Assembly: GCF_000428525.1 (NCBI RefSeq) | Contig: NZ_KE386760.1 | Location: 170,973 to 234,972, forward strand | Direction: 5' to 3' | Origin: Hellea balneolensis DSM 19091 | GTDB lineage: Bacteria > Pseudomonadota > Alphaproteobacteria > Caulobacterales > Maricaulaceae | DNA: 64,000 nucleotides | Shown: piece by piece, positions 8,949 through 18,043 of the stretch | How the letters are laid out: the number at the start of each line of letters is the position of its first letter | How positions within the stretch are numbered: the first letter of the stretch is position 1 | Notes under the pieces: generated by a model | The model's input: only the letters and a program-made list of their open reading frames with translations | Told to the model about the DNA's origin: nothing | Databases searched by the model: none | Translations under genes and position numbers: made by a program

Positions 8949-9299
8949 TTATAATTCGAACCCGGCTTGGACGTCTTTAGTCCAGCCAACAGTAACCAAA
9001 GCGTCCTGCCTCTCGATTACGGGACGTTTAATCAATGTGGGATGCTGCGCCATTAAGGCCACGGCTTTCGTCGCGTTCATATCGGCTTTGTCAGCGTCAT
9101 CCAATCCGCGCCATGTTGTTGAGCGCGTATTGAGAAGTTTCTCCCAGCCCACAGCCTTTGCAAATCGTTCTAAATCCTGAGCCTGTACACCGTCTGCGCG
9201 GACATCAACCAGGCTCAATTCATGTTCCGCGCCTTGCAAAGCCTTAATCGCCTTGCGGCATGTGTCACATGTTTTGAGGTGATAGACAGTCAAGGTCAT
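8949..9299 (-). CDS. ArsC/Spx-family thioredoxin-fold protein
   Basis: A 116-residue protein with the N-terminal strand and Y-H-L-K-T-C-D-T-C-R-K-A (Cys11, Cys14), the I-K-R-P-V near residue 91 and the G-W near residue 106 that mark the ArsC/YffB/Spx family. The C-x-x-C pair is more typical of YffB/Spx-like members than of true arsenate reductases, and no ars genes are nearby. Its start overlaps the stop of the hydrolase gene upstream by one base (TAATG). Likely a thiol reductase-like protein; the substrate is unknown. Confidence 0.85.
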   Translation of the reverse strand: MTLTVYHLKTCDTCRKAIKALQGAEHELSLVDVRADGVQAQDLERFAKAVGWEKLLNTRSTTWRGLDDADKADMNATKAVALMAQHPTLIKRPVIERQDALVTVGWTKDVQAGFEL

Positions 9300-10123
9300 T
9301 AAATATGGCTTTCGATAAAATCAGCGGTGGTTTTGTAAACATCCGCGCGGTGACAATCATTGTGAATTTCATGCTCACAATCTTCATAGGGTTTAAAAGT
9401 GCAATTGGGCGCTTTGGCAGCAAAAGCTTCGCTTGCTGCAAACGCGGTCAATTGGTCTTCGCGGGCATGAACAATCAGAAGCGGCTTAGGAAAACGCTCC
9501 GCATTGTCCCTGACCCACTCACCGCCTTCGACCATTCCAATGGCAAGCCCTACGCCAAGCTTTCCATGATTAAGCGGATCAGACAGATAGGCCTCTTGCT
9601 CGGCGGGAAGCCGCGAGATTTTACTGCCGTCAATTTTATTCCCAAGCGTCATTTTAGGCGCGATCTTACCGAGCATTTTAACAATGGTTCTTTGCACACC
9701 CGAAATTCTCTCCGCAGGCGCGATGAAAGGGGCTGAGGCGATCACGCAAGCCATATTTGATTGCAGCGCTTTTAATTGATGATTGAGCACAAGTCCGCCG
9801 CCCATGGAATGTCCATAAAGGCATTGCGGGAGGCTTGGCGATAGCTCCCGCCCTTTGGCTAGCAAAGCGTCAACATCGCCGAGCATCATATTATAATTCG
9901 GACAATAGCCTCGCGCGCCATCACTGCGCCCATGACCGCGTAAATCAAGCGTTACGACCGAGATGTTACGGCTGTTTAGATAGGCGGCCATATCGGCATA
10001 ACGCCCGCTATGTTCGCCAAATCCGTGTACAAGATTTAGCATGGCTTTTGGGCTCTCAGCCTCCCATATGTGTCCGCGAAGGAGAGTGCCATCAGAGGTG
10101 TTTTGCGTTTCAAAGGATGTCAT
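9299..10123 (-). CDS. Alpha/beta hydrolase, monoacylglycerol-lipase type (S33)
   Basis: A 274-residue alpha/beta hydrolase. It shows N-L-V-H-G-F-G-E-H-S-G-R-Y near residue 30 (oxyanion loop), D-L-R-G-H-G-R-S-D-G near 60, and the nucleophile elbow G-H-S-M-G-G (Ser106). The acid is probably the Asp in A-R-E-D-Q near residue 218 and the base the His in C-E-H-E-I-H-N near 247. This is the lysophospholipase/monoacylglycerol-lipase group. It has no signal peptide. It is coupled to the YbjQ gene upstream by an ATGA overlap and to the ArsC-like gene downstream. Confidence 0.88.
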   Translation of the reverse strand: MTSFETQNTSDGTLLRGHIWEAESPKAMLNLVHGFGEHSGRYADMAAYLNSRNISVVTLDLRGHGRSDGARGYCPNYNMMLGDVDALLAKGRELSPSLPQCLYGHSMGGGLVLNHQLKALQSNMACVIASAPFIAPAERISGVQRTIVKMLGKIAPKMTLGNKIDGSKISRLPAEQEAYLSDPLNHGKLGVGLAIGMVEGGEWVRDNAERFPKPLLIVHAREDQLTAFAASEAFAAKAPNCTFKPYEDCEHEIHNDCHRADVYKTTADFIESHI

Positions 10124-10563
10124 GATTTTATCTTTACGGCAGTGCCGTAAGCCAAAAGTTCGGCCCCGCCTATTTTTTGCGGCTGCTGCCCGATGGCTGA
10201 AAACTCCAACCTTGCATTATAAATCGCATCTGCGCCCAACGCCTCGGCCTCTCTTTGCATGCGGACAACCGCTTCGCGGCGTCCCCGTTCCATAAGGCTT
10301 TCAAAACTTCTGAGTTGTCCGCCGAAAACCATCTTAAAGAATGCCGCGATAACTTTGAAATAATCAACCGCAACAACGACATTGCCTGACACCAAGGCTC
10401 CACCAGTTTCCAGATTATCTGGCAGAGTCTTGATATTAAAGACTTTGATATGAGAAAGTTCTTCTTCGGCAATGCGCAGCCTTTTAAAGTGATTGCGTTC
10501 ATTCATGCTGCCAAAAATCAGGCCGATCAGCAGCAGAACGAAAAATGTTATCAGGCCACCCAT
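10120..10563 (-). CDS. YbjQ/UPF0145 protein with N-terminal membrane helix
   Basis: A 147-residue protein. Residues about 3-19 form one transmembrane helix, followed by a short charged linker and a YbjQ (DUF74) domain from about residue 42, ending with the signature A-E-L-L-A-Y-G-T-A-V. The domain includes G-R-R-E-A-V-x-R-M-x-x-E-A-x-x-L-G-A-D-A-I. Family function is unknown; the fold forms a pentameric ring in solved members. It follows a second YbjQ gene and overlaps it by one base, so the two could form mixed rings, one of them tethered to the membrane (inference). Confidence 0.88.
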   Translation of the reverse strand: MGGLITFFVLLLIGLIFGSMNERNHFKRLRIAEEELSHIKVFNIKTLPDNLETGGALVSGNVVVAVDYFKVIAAFFKMVFGGQLRSFESLMERGRREAVVRMQREAEALGADAIYNARLEFSAIGQQPQKIGGAELLAYGTAVKIKS

Positions 10564-10886
10564 TATTCAACAACCACAGCCGTGCCATAGGCATAGAGCT
10601 CTGATGCTCCTGCGGTGATGGAGCTGGTAGAGAATCTCACATTTAAAACGGCATTTGCGCCTTTATCCAAGGCTTCTCCCATCATGCGCTGCGTGGCTTC
10701 TTCGCGAGCATCGGTCAGAAGTTCGGTGTAACCGCGCAGCCCTCCGCCGACGATATTCTTAAGCCCTGCCATGATATCTCGCCCGACATGTTTGGCGCGA
10801 ACCGTATTGCCTTGCACAATGCCTAGATGCTTTATAATTTGCCGTCCTGGCACGGTTTCCAGATTTGTAACGATGATATCGGTCAT
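10563..10886 (-). CDS. YbjQ/UPF0145 soluble protein
   Basis: A 107-residue soluble YbjQ-family protein, nearly a whole-length single domain: V-T-N-L-E-T-V-P-G-R-x-I near the start, then G-L-x-x-I-V-G-G-x-L-x-x-Y-T-E-L, D-A-R-E-E-A, and the ending A-S-E-L-Y-A-Y-G-T-A-V-V-V. The ATG at 10886 has AAGGAG at ideal spacing, so the longer frame (to 10934) is not used. It heads a run of four coupled minus-strand genes. Confidence 0.9.
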   Translation of the reverse strand: MTDIIVTNLETVPGRQIIKHLGIVQGNTVRAKHVGRDIMAGLKNIVGGGLRGYTELLTDAREEATQRMMGEALDKGANAVLNVRFSTSSITAGASELYAYGTAVVVE

Positions 10887-10990
10887 AGGGGCTCCTTTTG
10901 AATATACATAGATGTGATGTGACCTGTGTTGCAAGAGGCTTGCGAAAGGTTGGCGGCTACGGCAAAAGCGCGGCTTAAACGGAGACTGCC

Positions 10991-11935
10991 ATGACCTTAC
11001 GCGTTGCTTTTCAAATGGACCCGATGGAGACGGTTGATATTGACGCCGATACGACCTTTGCCTTGGCAGAGGTCGCAGCTGAGCGCGGTTATGAGTTATT
11101 TGAATATGCGCCTGAACATCTGGCTTATAATCAAGGCGCTGTTCAAGCGCGGGTGCGCCCTATGACGATACAGCGCGAACGTGGGAACCATGTTCATTTT
11201 GGACCGCGCCAAGTGCTTGATCTGGCCAAAGATATTGATGTAGTCTGGATGCGCCAAGACCCGCCTTTTGATATGGCCTATATTACGGCGGCGCATTTAC
11301 TCGAGCGCTTGAAAGGCGAGACTCTTGTCGTGAATGATCCCGAGTGGGTGCGCTCGTGCCCTGAGAAAATTCTGCCGCTCGATTATCCGCACCTCATGCC
11401 TGAGACACTGATAACGCGTGACCGCCAAGCTATTGATGATTTTCGGGAAGAACATGGTGATATCATTCTAAAGCCGTTATTTGGAAATGGCGGAGCCGGG
11501 GTCTTCCTCGTTAAAGCGGGTGACAGTAATTATTCATCCCTCATGGAAATGTTTATGGAAAGCTCCCGCGAACCCGTCATCGCGCAGGCTTTCCTAAAAG
11601 ATGTTTCCAAAGGCGATAAGCGTATTATCATTATTGATGGAGAAGCCGTAGGCGCCATTAACCGCATTCCGCAAAAAGGAGAAACGCGCTCCAATATGCA
11701 TGTCGGCGGCGAAGCCGTCCCGACGGAATTGACCGCGGATGATTTGAAGATATGCGATGCCATTGGCCCAACGCTCAAAGAGAGGGGTCAAATACTGGTC
11801 GGTATCGACGTGATTGGCGATAAAATGACAGAGATTAATATCACCAGCCCCACAGGTGTTCAGGAGCTAAAACGCTTTAGTGGCGTCGACGCTGCGGCGC
11901 TGTCATGGGACGCGATTGAACGGAAATTGGGGTAA
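10991..11935 (+). CDS. gshB: Glutathione synthase
   Basis: GshB joins gamma-glutamylcysteine and glycine with ATP to make glutathione in the cytoplasm. The 314-residue protein has the family N-terminus (V-A-F-Q-M-D-P-M-E), the R-Q-D-P-P-F-D-M-A-Y substrate stretch near residue 89, the ATP-grasp features K-P-L-F-G-N-G-G-A-G-V-F near 161, and E-I-N-I-T-S-P-T-G-V-Q-E near the end. In many alphaproteobacteria gshB follows the yraN/BON genes directly; here the four-gene minus-strand set has been placed between them. Confidence 0.97.
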   Translation: MTLRVAFQMDPMETVDIDADTTFALAEVAAERGYELFEYAPEHLAYNQGAVQARVRPMTIQRERGNHVHFGPRQVLDLAKDIDVVWMRQDPPFDMAYITAAHLLERLKGETLVVNDPEWVRSCPEKILPLDYPHLMPETLITRDRQAIDDFREEHGDIILKPLFGNGGAGVFLVKAGDSNYSSLMEMFMESSREPVIAQAFLKDVSKGDKRIIIIDGEAVGAINRIPQKGETRSNMHVGGEAVPTELTADDLKICDAIGPTLKERGQILVGIDVIGDKMTEINITSPTGVQELKRFSGVDAAALSWDAIERKLG

Positions 11936-12113
11936 TTTGTTCTTTTTTTGTGCTGTTTGTCAAATGTTCGTCAAATAAATTTAAGAAAAAAGTAACGCTT
12001 TTCACCCTCAAAACGCATAATTTTAGTTAAAAGCAAAGGCTTTTTCGATAAAATGTTTCTATTTTGTTCTTATTTTGTATTTATAATCAAATCTTCATCA
12101 AATCTTTTGAGTT

Positions 12114-13573
12114 TCAAACGTAAAATGGAACATATCCAGATTTTGGGTTTTCCATATCTGCCAGTTTAATCAAGTTCCGTTCAACTGCAGAGGCAAAGAT
12201 TCGTGAGATGCTTGACGCATTCTGGTCTTCTACTCCCAGTCGGCGCCTTAAAGATTTATTGGTCATCTTCTTGCCTTGAGTGTTAAGAAGAGCTGCATGT
12301 TGAAAGCAGGCACGTAATTTTTCATCAGTCGACAAATTAGAAAACTTCTTTTGACTCCAATTTTTCACAACTGTATTTTGACTGTTATCCAAAAACTCAG
12401 GTGCGGGAAGCTGCCAAAGTTCAGCAGCCCGGACGACTTTATCAATTCCTGTTCCCCCTTCTTCGCAAACTCCGAAACGTCGCATAAGGGCTGCAAGTTC
12501 TTCATTCCGGGATTTTGGAGGAAAGTCGATAAAGCGGATGACTGGGTTTAATGGTTGTCCCGCGTTAGTGAATTCAATTCTGTGATCAAAAATATCTATA
12601 CTTGGGTTCATTCCCGTTACGCTGAAGTCTTGATGAATTATCGTATTTGCTACAAGCTCTCGAATTGCTTCAATCGGAAATTCAGCTCTTTGCTGTCTAA
12701 TGCCTCCAACCAATATTTCGGAGCTAGGCAAAAGGTTTTCTATTAACTCTAAGGTTCTATCAAATGCTATTGCGTAACCCTCTAAAACATCAATTCGGTT
12801 GGTTACTTGGGCTGTACGGTCAACTCCATCGTATTTAGTAATTCGTATCTGCTTACGAGAAATTTTAGTCCCGAATTCTTTCAGTCTTTTGCCGATCAAT
12901 ATCGCTCCGAGGTTTAAAATATTCCACTTGTTTCCATAATCCTCCTCTATAAAACCTTCTCTCATTAACAGTTCTAAAATATTTACTCTACTGCTTGGTG
13001 GACTCAGGCCCAACAGCATAAAATATTTATCATAGTCTAACAGCCTGAAGACATCATCTTCTTCTACGCTGTGTATCGCGGCTTCATGTTCCCAAACGTA
13101 AGCGCGCAGGTTGGACCACAGCTTTGCTTGTCTGCTAGTGTGGTCAGCAAGCCTTGGGGTGGCTTCACCTATCCTTATATATGCCGTCCTTGCGAATTCT
13201 GTTGGGGCTATTGTTGCGCTGGAAATTTCTAAGAATACTATTCTGATTTTTCTTGCGACAGTAACTTCTCTAAATTCAAATAATACCGAAGGATTTAATC
13301 TCTGTGAAAGCCATAATTGAAGCGGCTGTCCGTCCGCTTTCTCGTGTAAGGGTTAAACTTTGTGCCTAGTAAATCGAGACTTTCGTTTTCTACTCCCCAG
13401 ATTAAGAAAGCTGTATTTTTTCCATTAAGGGCCGCTGCGTTTGAAAGAGCCGAAATGTATTTACCGATCATGTGGGGATCAGATTGATTGACTTTAAATT
13501 CGAACCATTCTTGTTCTGAACCAATTGATCTTAAATCATTCAGGATGTCCAGATATCGGTCTTGATCATTCAT
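12114..13573 (-). pseudogene. AlbA_2/HATPase_c_4 ATP-binding protein, split by a frameshift
   Basis: Two frames on the minus strand belong to one gene. The first (from ATG at 13573 to a stop at 13295) is an AlbA_2 (Schlafen-like) N-terminus with E-W-F-E-F-K-V-N and a G-T-K-F-N-P end. The rest is open in the minus-one frame from about 13345 down to 12114 without a break: it starts as K-A-D-G-Q-P-L-Q-L-W-L, passes a DUF-type linker, and ends in an ATPase-like part with E-L-V-A-N-T-I-I-H-Q-D-F-S and E-E-G-G-T-G-I-D-K-V. One extra A in the run at 13338-13340 would restore about 487 residues, the family length. The gene is AT-rich against its neighbours, suggesting transfer. Members are poorly understood and are often called transcriptional regulators or ATP-dependent DNA helicases. 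Confidence 0.85.
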
Positions 13574-13647
13574 AATTAGTTGATAGGTCAGGAATAGACA
13601 CCCATCAAATCATTTTGGAATAAAATGTAGAAGCTACCACAAACAAG

Positions 13648-15144
13648 TTAAAACGGATCTGATAGTTTTTCGTCTGTATAGACATTTGCCCCTGTCAGCG
13701 TTTCTAGGAAGGCGACCATTTGAGCCTTTTGCGTGTCTGTCAGGTTCAGGTCCTGTAAATTCCCATTAAAGTTCAAAAAATTATCAATCGTGTTTTGAAA
13801 TTGGGTGCTGGAGGGATTGGATGTTGTGGCAATGATTTCGTCATAGTGATTAATTACGTCCAGCAAGGTCTCCAGTGACCCATCATGCATGAAGGGGCCA
13901 TTGGGAGAGCCATCCGGTTTTGAGAGGTCTCGCAAGCTTGGCGCTTTTGTATTGGTGAGATCAAATTCAGTGACAGAATTTGCAACGCCAACTATGCCGT
14001 TATGGCGGCTATTAGGCCTGATATCAAATTCGGGAGCACGGTGACAGGTGTGGCATCCGGCTCCGCCTATGCCTGGTTCATCCATAAAGAGCCTTTTGCC
14101 GGCATTTTCATCTGCTGTAAAATTCGGAAAATTCTGACGGTTATTTGCGACTTGAGCGCGGCCAACATCATATTTAGCGTCAAAAGATTGGATGCTTTTA
14201 ACGAACTGCCCCAAGGCCAGTTGAAGCCGATCTTCTGTGATATTGGCATCACCAAAGGCATAGGTGAAAAGCTCTTGATAATAATCTAGCCCTTCGAGTT
14301 TTAGAATAAGGTCGTTTAAATCCTCACCTCCATTCATCCCGCTAAAGCCATGCTCATTTTCATCTTGGATAGGCTGCGTAGTTTGCGCTTCAAGGCTTGG
14401 CGCGCGTTCATCCCAGAAGAAATTTTGTTCATCGGCAAAGGCCGTATTGATAAGGCGCATAGAATGGCGCCCCGTCATGCCGCCTTCAACGCCGCCGCTC
14501 ACAAGGCGCGGATCACTAAAGCCATGATCTTGTCTGTGGCAACTCGAACATGAGATAGTGTCATCAATTGAGAGGGCGGGATCGTAAAATAGAACGCGGC
14601 CCAATGTAGCGCCTTCATCTGTAATAGGGTTCCCGTTTAAGACGGGAGGCGCAATGTAAGCTGGCACAGCTTGGTTCGCGTAATTTGCCAGATTGTTCAT
14701 GTCGATTTGACCAGAAAACTTTGCTTGTATGGCAGATTGTCCCGTTGTTGCGGTTGAAACCGTGATGTTGAAGACGTCAATGGCTTCGAGTCCGTTGCCG
14801 TCATTCACTCTGACGGTGGTTTCAATTGTCCCCGCCATTGACGGGGTTCCACTGATGACCCCTGCGCTATCCGTTAAACCTTGAGGTCCCGGATCATACT
14901 CAACACTATAAGTCAGCGTGTCGCCATCAGCGTCCGAAAAAGTTGTGCCTGATTGCGTCGCGTCATAGTTAAATGCAATGCCAACAATGGCTGTTTGATC
15001 TTCATTTGGCGTAATTACAGACGGGCCGCGATTGGTCGGGGGCGTTGTGCTTGTCGGTGGAGTCGTCTGCAGCGGAGAGTCTGAGCTTCCACCGCAAGCG
15101 ACAAGTAAGGGAACTGTAAGGCAGGTGATGAGTAAATTTTTCAT
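13648..15144 (-). CDS. Di-haem cytochrome c peroxidase-family lipoprotein with Ig-like domain
   Basis: A 498-residue lipoprotein (signal ending L-V-A-C, Cys17) with a Thr/Pro-rich linker. Residues about 42-130 form an Ig-like or cadherin-like domain (D-A-D-G-D-T-L-T-Y-S, then V-R-V-N-D-G-N-G). From about residue 160 it is a MauG/CCP-type domain with two haem c sites, C-S-S-C-H (Cys199, Cys202, His203) and C-H-T-C-H (Cys364, Cys367, His368), plus the family N-T-A-F and F-W-D-E-R patterns. It should face the periplasm or cell surface and reduce peroxides or oxidise a partner; the Ig-like part suggests surface attachment (inference). It stands alone. Confidence 0.88.
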   Translation of the reverse strand: MKNLLITCLTVPLLVACGGSSDSPLQTTPPTSTTPPTNRGPSVITPNEDQTAIVGIAFNYDATQSGTTFSDADGDTLTYSVEYDPGPQGLTDSAGVISGTPSMAGTIETTVRVNDGNGLEAIDVFNITVSTATTGQSAIQAKFSGQIDMNNLANYANQAVPAYIAPPVLNGNPITDEGATLGRVLFYDPALSIDDTISCSSCHRQDHGFSDPRLVSGGVEGGMTGRHSMRLINTAFADEQNFFWDERAPSLEAQTTQPIQDENEHGFSGMNGGEDLNDLILKLEGLDYYQELFTYAFGDANITEDRLQLALGQFVKSIQSFDAKYDVGRAQVANNRQNFPNFTADENAGKRLFMDEPGIGGAGCHTCHRAPEFDIRPNSRHNGIVGVANSVTEFDLTNTKAPSLRDLSKPDGSPNGPFMHDGSLETLLDVINHYDEIIATTSNPSSTQFQNTIDNFLNFNGNLQDLNLTDTQKAQMVAFLETLTGANVYTDEKLSDPF

Positions 15145-15302
15145 AACCTCTTAAACGCTTTAATGGTTTATATTGGCTTAAAGTAGCTGCTTAAGCTGAT
15201 GCCATAATTTCAAGCTCGCTTGCCAGAATTGCTCCGGAGATTTAAGGTAAAAACGAATATCACCTCTTTCCCCTTAAGCCATTCCCGTCTAAACCCCGCC
15301 TC

Positions 15303-16781
15303 ATGTCTAAGAAGAACAAACCCTTTCGTCCGAAGGCGCGGCGTCCGCGCGGATTTGAAGATAAACCGGCTGAGCTGTTGCGGGCGGAACGCCGCCTGAT
15401 TGAGGCCGCTTTTTCTGTGTATGACCTACACGGCTTTGAACCTCTGCAAACACCTGCCTTTGAATATGCGGATGCGCTAGGCAAGTTTTTGCCTGATGAA
15501 GATCGTCCCAATGTGGGAGTTTTTGCCTTGCAGGATGATGATGAGCAGTGGCTCTCTTTGCGCTATGATCTGACGGCGCCGCTCGCCCGTTTTGTGGCCG
15601 AGAATTATGATGCGCTTGCCAAGCCTTATCGCCGTTATCAAGCAGGTTCTGTTTACCGTAATGAAAAGCCCGGTCCGGGCCGTTTCAGAGAATTTGTGCA
15701 ATGTGACGCGGATAGTGTTGGCGCGGCTGGCCCCGCGGCGGATGCGGAAATGATAATGCTCGCTGCTGACGTCATGCGAGCGGCAGGTTTGAAAGACGGA
15801 CAATATGCTATTCGTGTGAATAACCGTAAATTATTGGACGGTATTCTGGAGTCCTCAGGCGTGCCCAATACAGATGAGGGGGCTGTTCAACGGCTGCAGG
15901 TTTTACGGGCCATTGATAAATTAGACCGCCTTGGCGCCGAGGGGGTGGAAGCTTTGCTCGGTGAGGGCCGCGAAGATGAAAGCGGGGACTATACCAAGGG
16001 CGCAGGTCTTAATGCGGCAGGTATTAAAGCCGTCCTCGGGTTCACAACGGCTTCGGACACGGATCGCGGCCAAACAATTGCGGCGCTTGAAACCCTCGTC
16101 GGCACATCCGAGCGCGGTATGGATGGCGTGAAAGAGCTCTCAATGATTGATAGTATTTTGACGTCAACAGGATTTGGGCCGGATCGGGTCAGTTTTGACA
16201 CCTCTATCGTGCGCGGTCTTGGCTATTATACAGGCCCAGTTTTTGAGGCCGAGTTATTAGCCGATATTCGTGATAAAAAAGGCCGTCCAGTGCGCATTGG
16301 CTCTATTGGCGGGGGCGGGCGTTATGATGATTTGGTTTCGCGTTTTCGCGGCCAAGCGGTTCCCGCCACAGGCTTCAGCTTTGGCGTGTCACGTTTCTTG
16401 ACGGCGCTTGAACGTATGGACGCGCTTGAACAATCTGTGAAACCGCCAGTCATAATCTGTGCTTTTGACCGCTCGCTAATGGGGCAATATTTTAAAATGG
16501 CTGAAGAGCTTCGCGCAGACGGTATTCGCGCTGAAGTCTTTGTCGGCTCAGGGAATGTAACTAAGCAGATGAAATATGCAGATCGCCGAAATGCTCAAGT
16601 GGCTGTATTGATGGGTGAGGATGAATTGGCCAAAGGTGAAGTCACGCTTAAAGATCTCTATTTGGGCGCTGAGATGGCCAAAGCCATTGCTTCAAATGAG
16701 GAATGGAAAGAGTCGCGTCCCGCACAAGAAACAGTCTCGCGGGACCATTTTGTGGCGGCTGTGAAAGCGATGCTAACGTGA
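15303..16781 (+). CDS. hisS: Histidyl-tRNA synthetase
   Basis: Class II aminoacyl-tRNA synthetase that charges tRNA-His. The 492 residues show P-R-G-F-E-D near residue 15, L-R-Y-D-L-T-A-P-L-A-R near 82, motif 2 (R-N-E-K-P-G-P-G-R-F-R-E-F-V-Q-C-D-A-D), the histidine-specific loop R-G-L-G-Y-Y-T-G near 304, and motif 3 with G-G-G-G-R-Y-D-D-L. An anticodon-binding domain closes the protein. A basic tail of about 14 residues at the start is common in alphaproteobacterial HisS. It stands alone, divergent from the peroxidase gene. Confidence 0.97.
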   Translation: MSKKNKPFRPKARRPRGFEDKPAELLRAERRLIEAAFSVYDLHGFEPLQTPAFEYADALGKFLPDEDRPNVGVFALQDDDEQWLSLRYDLTAPLARFVAENYDALAKPYRRYQAGSVYRNEKPGPGRFREFVQCDADSVGAAGPAADAEMIMLAADVMRAAGLKDGQYAIRVNNRKLLDGILESSGVPNTDEGAVQRLQVLRAIDKLDRLGAEGVEALLGEGREDESGDYTKGAGLNAAGIKAVLGFTTASDTDRGQTIAALETLVGTSERGMDGVKELSMIDSILTSTGFGPDRVSFDTSIVRGLGYYTGPVFEAELLADIRDKKGRPVRIGSIGGGGRYDDLVSRFRGQAVPATGFSFGVSRFLTALERMDALEQSVKPPVIICAFDRSLMGQYFKMAEELRADGIRAEVFVGSGNVTKQMKYADRRNAQVAVLMGEDELAKGEVTLKDLYLGAEMAKAIASNEEWKESRPAQETVSRDHFVAAVKAMLT

Positions 16782-16881
16782 ATTTGCGACTCTTTGTCTA
16801 AGCCGTAATTTTACCTTTTAATTTGGAACAAATACCCTATCTCCCCGTTGCAAAATTGTGCAATCCAAGGAGATTTTATTT

Positions 16882-17427
16882 ATGCGTAATACAGTTCCAA
16901 ATGTCACTTTCAAAACGCGAGTGCGCGACGAAAACGTTGAAGGCCCGAACAAATTTGACTGGAAAGATCTGACAACGGACGAGATATTTAAAGGTAAAAA
17001 GGTTGTGTTTTTTGCGTTGCCTGGCGCTTTCACGCCCACCTGTTCCACAACACATCTGCCGCGTTATGAAGCGCTATATGCAGATTTTAAAGCAGAAGGC
17101 ATCGATGAGGTCATCTGCCTGTCTGTAAATGATGCCTTTGTCATGTATCAGTGGGGCCTTCACCAGGGGCGCGAAAATGTCTTCCTGCTCCCAGATGGGT
17201 CAGGCGAGTTTTCTCGCAAAATGGGTATGCTTGTGGACAAAGATAATCTTGGGTTTGGATATCGGAGTTGGCGCTACTCTATGCTCGTAAATGACGGGAA
17301 TATTGAGAAGATGTTCATTGAGCCAGATTTTGGAGATAATTGCCCAACAGACCCATTTGAAGTTTCAGATGCAGACACAATGCTCGCTTATATTCGCGGA
17401 TCCGTGAAAGCGGCTAATGCGGCGTAA
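16882..17427 (+). CDS. Prx5-type peroxiredoxin
   Basis: A 181-residue thiol peroxidase of the AhpE/Prx5 group that reduces peroxides with thioredoxin, glutaredoxin or glutathione. The peroxidatic cysteine is in P-G-A-F-T-P-T-C-S (Cys54) and the family R-Y-E-A and S-V-N-D-A-F-V-M patterns follow. A second cysteine near residue 155 (D-N-C-P-T-D-P-F) fits glutathione-type Prx5 enzymes that carry a fixed C-terminal Cys. The ATG at 16882 has AAGGAG in front. A strong terminator follows at 17459. Confidence 0.94.
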   Translation: MRNTVPNVTFKTRVRDENVEGPNKFDWKDLTTDEIFKGKKVVFFALPGAFTPTCSTTHLPRYEALYADFKAEGIDEVICLSVNDAFVMYQWGLHQGRENVFLLPDGSGEFSRKMGMLVDKDNLGFGYRSWRYSMLVNDGNIEKMFIEPDFGDNCPTDPFEVSDADTMLAYIRGSVKAANAA

Positions 17428-17458
17428 GCGAATAAATTTAAATTATTAATCGCTTAAG

Positions 17459-17485
17459 ACGCTCGGTTTTGCCGGGCGTTTTTTG
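17459..17485 (+). terminator. Intrinsic terminator after the peroxiredoxin gene
   Basis: ACGCTCGG (17459-17466) pairs with CCGGGCGT (17472-17479), one T-G wobble included, around a five-base loop and is followed by a T run. It lies 32 bp after the stop. Confidence 0.85.
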
Positions 17486-18043
17486 TTTCGATAAGGATAA
17501 ATATTTTTTGCAAAGAAAAAGGGTTGGCATTGTTTCATACCAACCCTTTTTACAAGTAACAGGTTTTGTCTGGGCTGGGGGTAAGACCAACCTGTTTCAA
17601 TATAGAGAAATTTGTTGAGGGTCAGCCAAATTTCTCGAGACTTTTGTTTAACGCTATTGAATCTAACAGGAGCCATACTGTTTTGTTACAAAAAAGTAAG
17701 TCATTGAGAAAAGGCCGAAAAAGGGCGGCAAGCCCAATGGCCGCCGCCAGTTCGAAGGGGAATCCAATGAATTGGATGATTGTCTTATACATGGCGCAAC
17801 ATGACTGTAGTATGAAGCTTTGCTAACAATTTTGTTATGATTGGGGAGCGTAGCGTTACATAGTCGTTATGTTCAGACCGCAGATAAAGAAAACCCTGCC
17901 CGCAGGGACAGGGTAAGTTTAAAAGAGAGACAACTCATCAAAAGAGAGAGTGATAAGTTGATACCCGTATAGGAATTCGCCCCTGAATGTTTGCTGAACG
18001 GTTTTACTTGACGCTATGGCCCCGATTGGGCGACATAGAATTC
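17486..18043. other. Hairpin-rich 558-bp gap, possible non-coding RNA
   Basis: No convincing gene is seen, only short frames with no family match. The stretch holds five clear inverted repeats: 17516-17551 (12-bp arms, AAAAAGGGTTGG with CCAACCCTTTTT, T-rich on both strands, so a two-way terminator); 17558-17596 (AACAGGTT/AACCTGTT with GTCT/AGAC further in); 17605-17636 (GAGAAATTTG/CAAATTTCTC, perfect); 17890-17913 (ACCCTG/CAGGGT); and 17931-17960 (CAACTCATCA/TGATAAGTTG, one mismatch). This density suits a structured RNA or a set of leader hairpins for the gene at 18044. No known RNA family is recognised. Confidence 0.45.

Noticed and set aside
13111..13320. 69-residue plus-strand frame opposite the AlbA_2-type gene
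   Set aside because: It lies opposite the open reading part of the split minus-strand gene and shows no family pattern.
13295..13345. Programmed minus-one frameshift in the AlbA_2-type gene
   Set aside because: The site (A-G-A-A-A-G) is not a slippery heptamer and no downstream structure is clear; a single-base loss explains the break more simply.
17566..17826. 86-residue plus-strand frame in the hairpin-rich gap
   Set aside because: No ribosome site, no family match, and it runs through the terminator-like stems; composition is unlike nearby genes.
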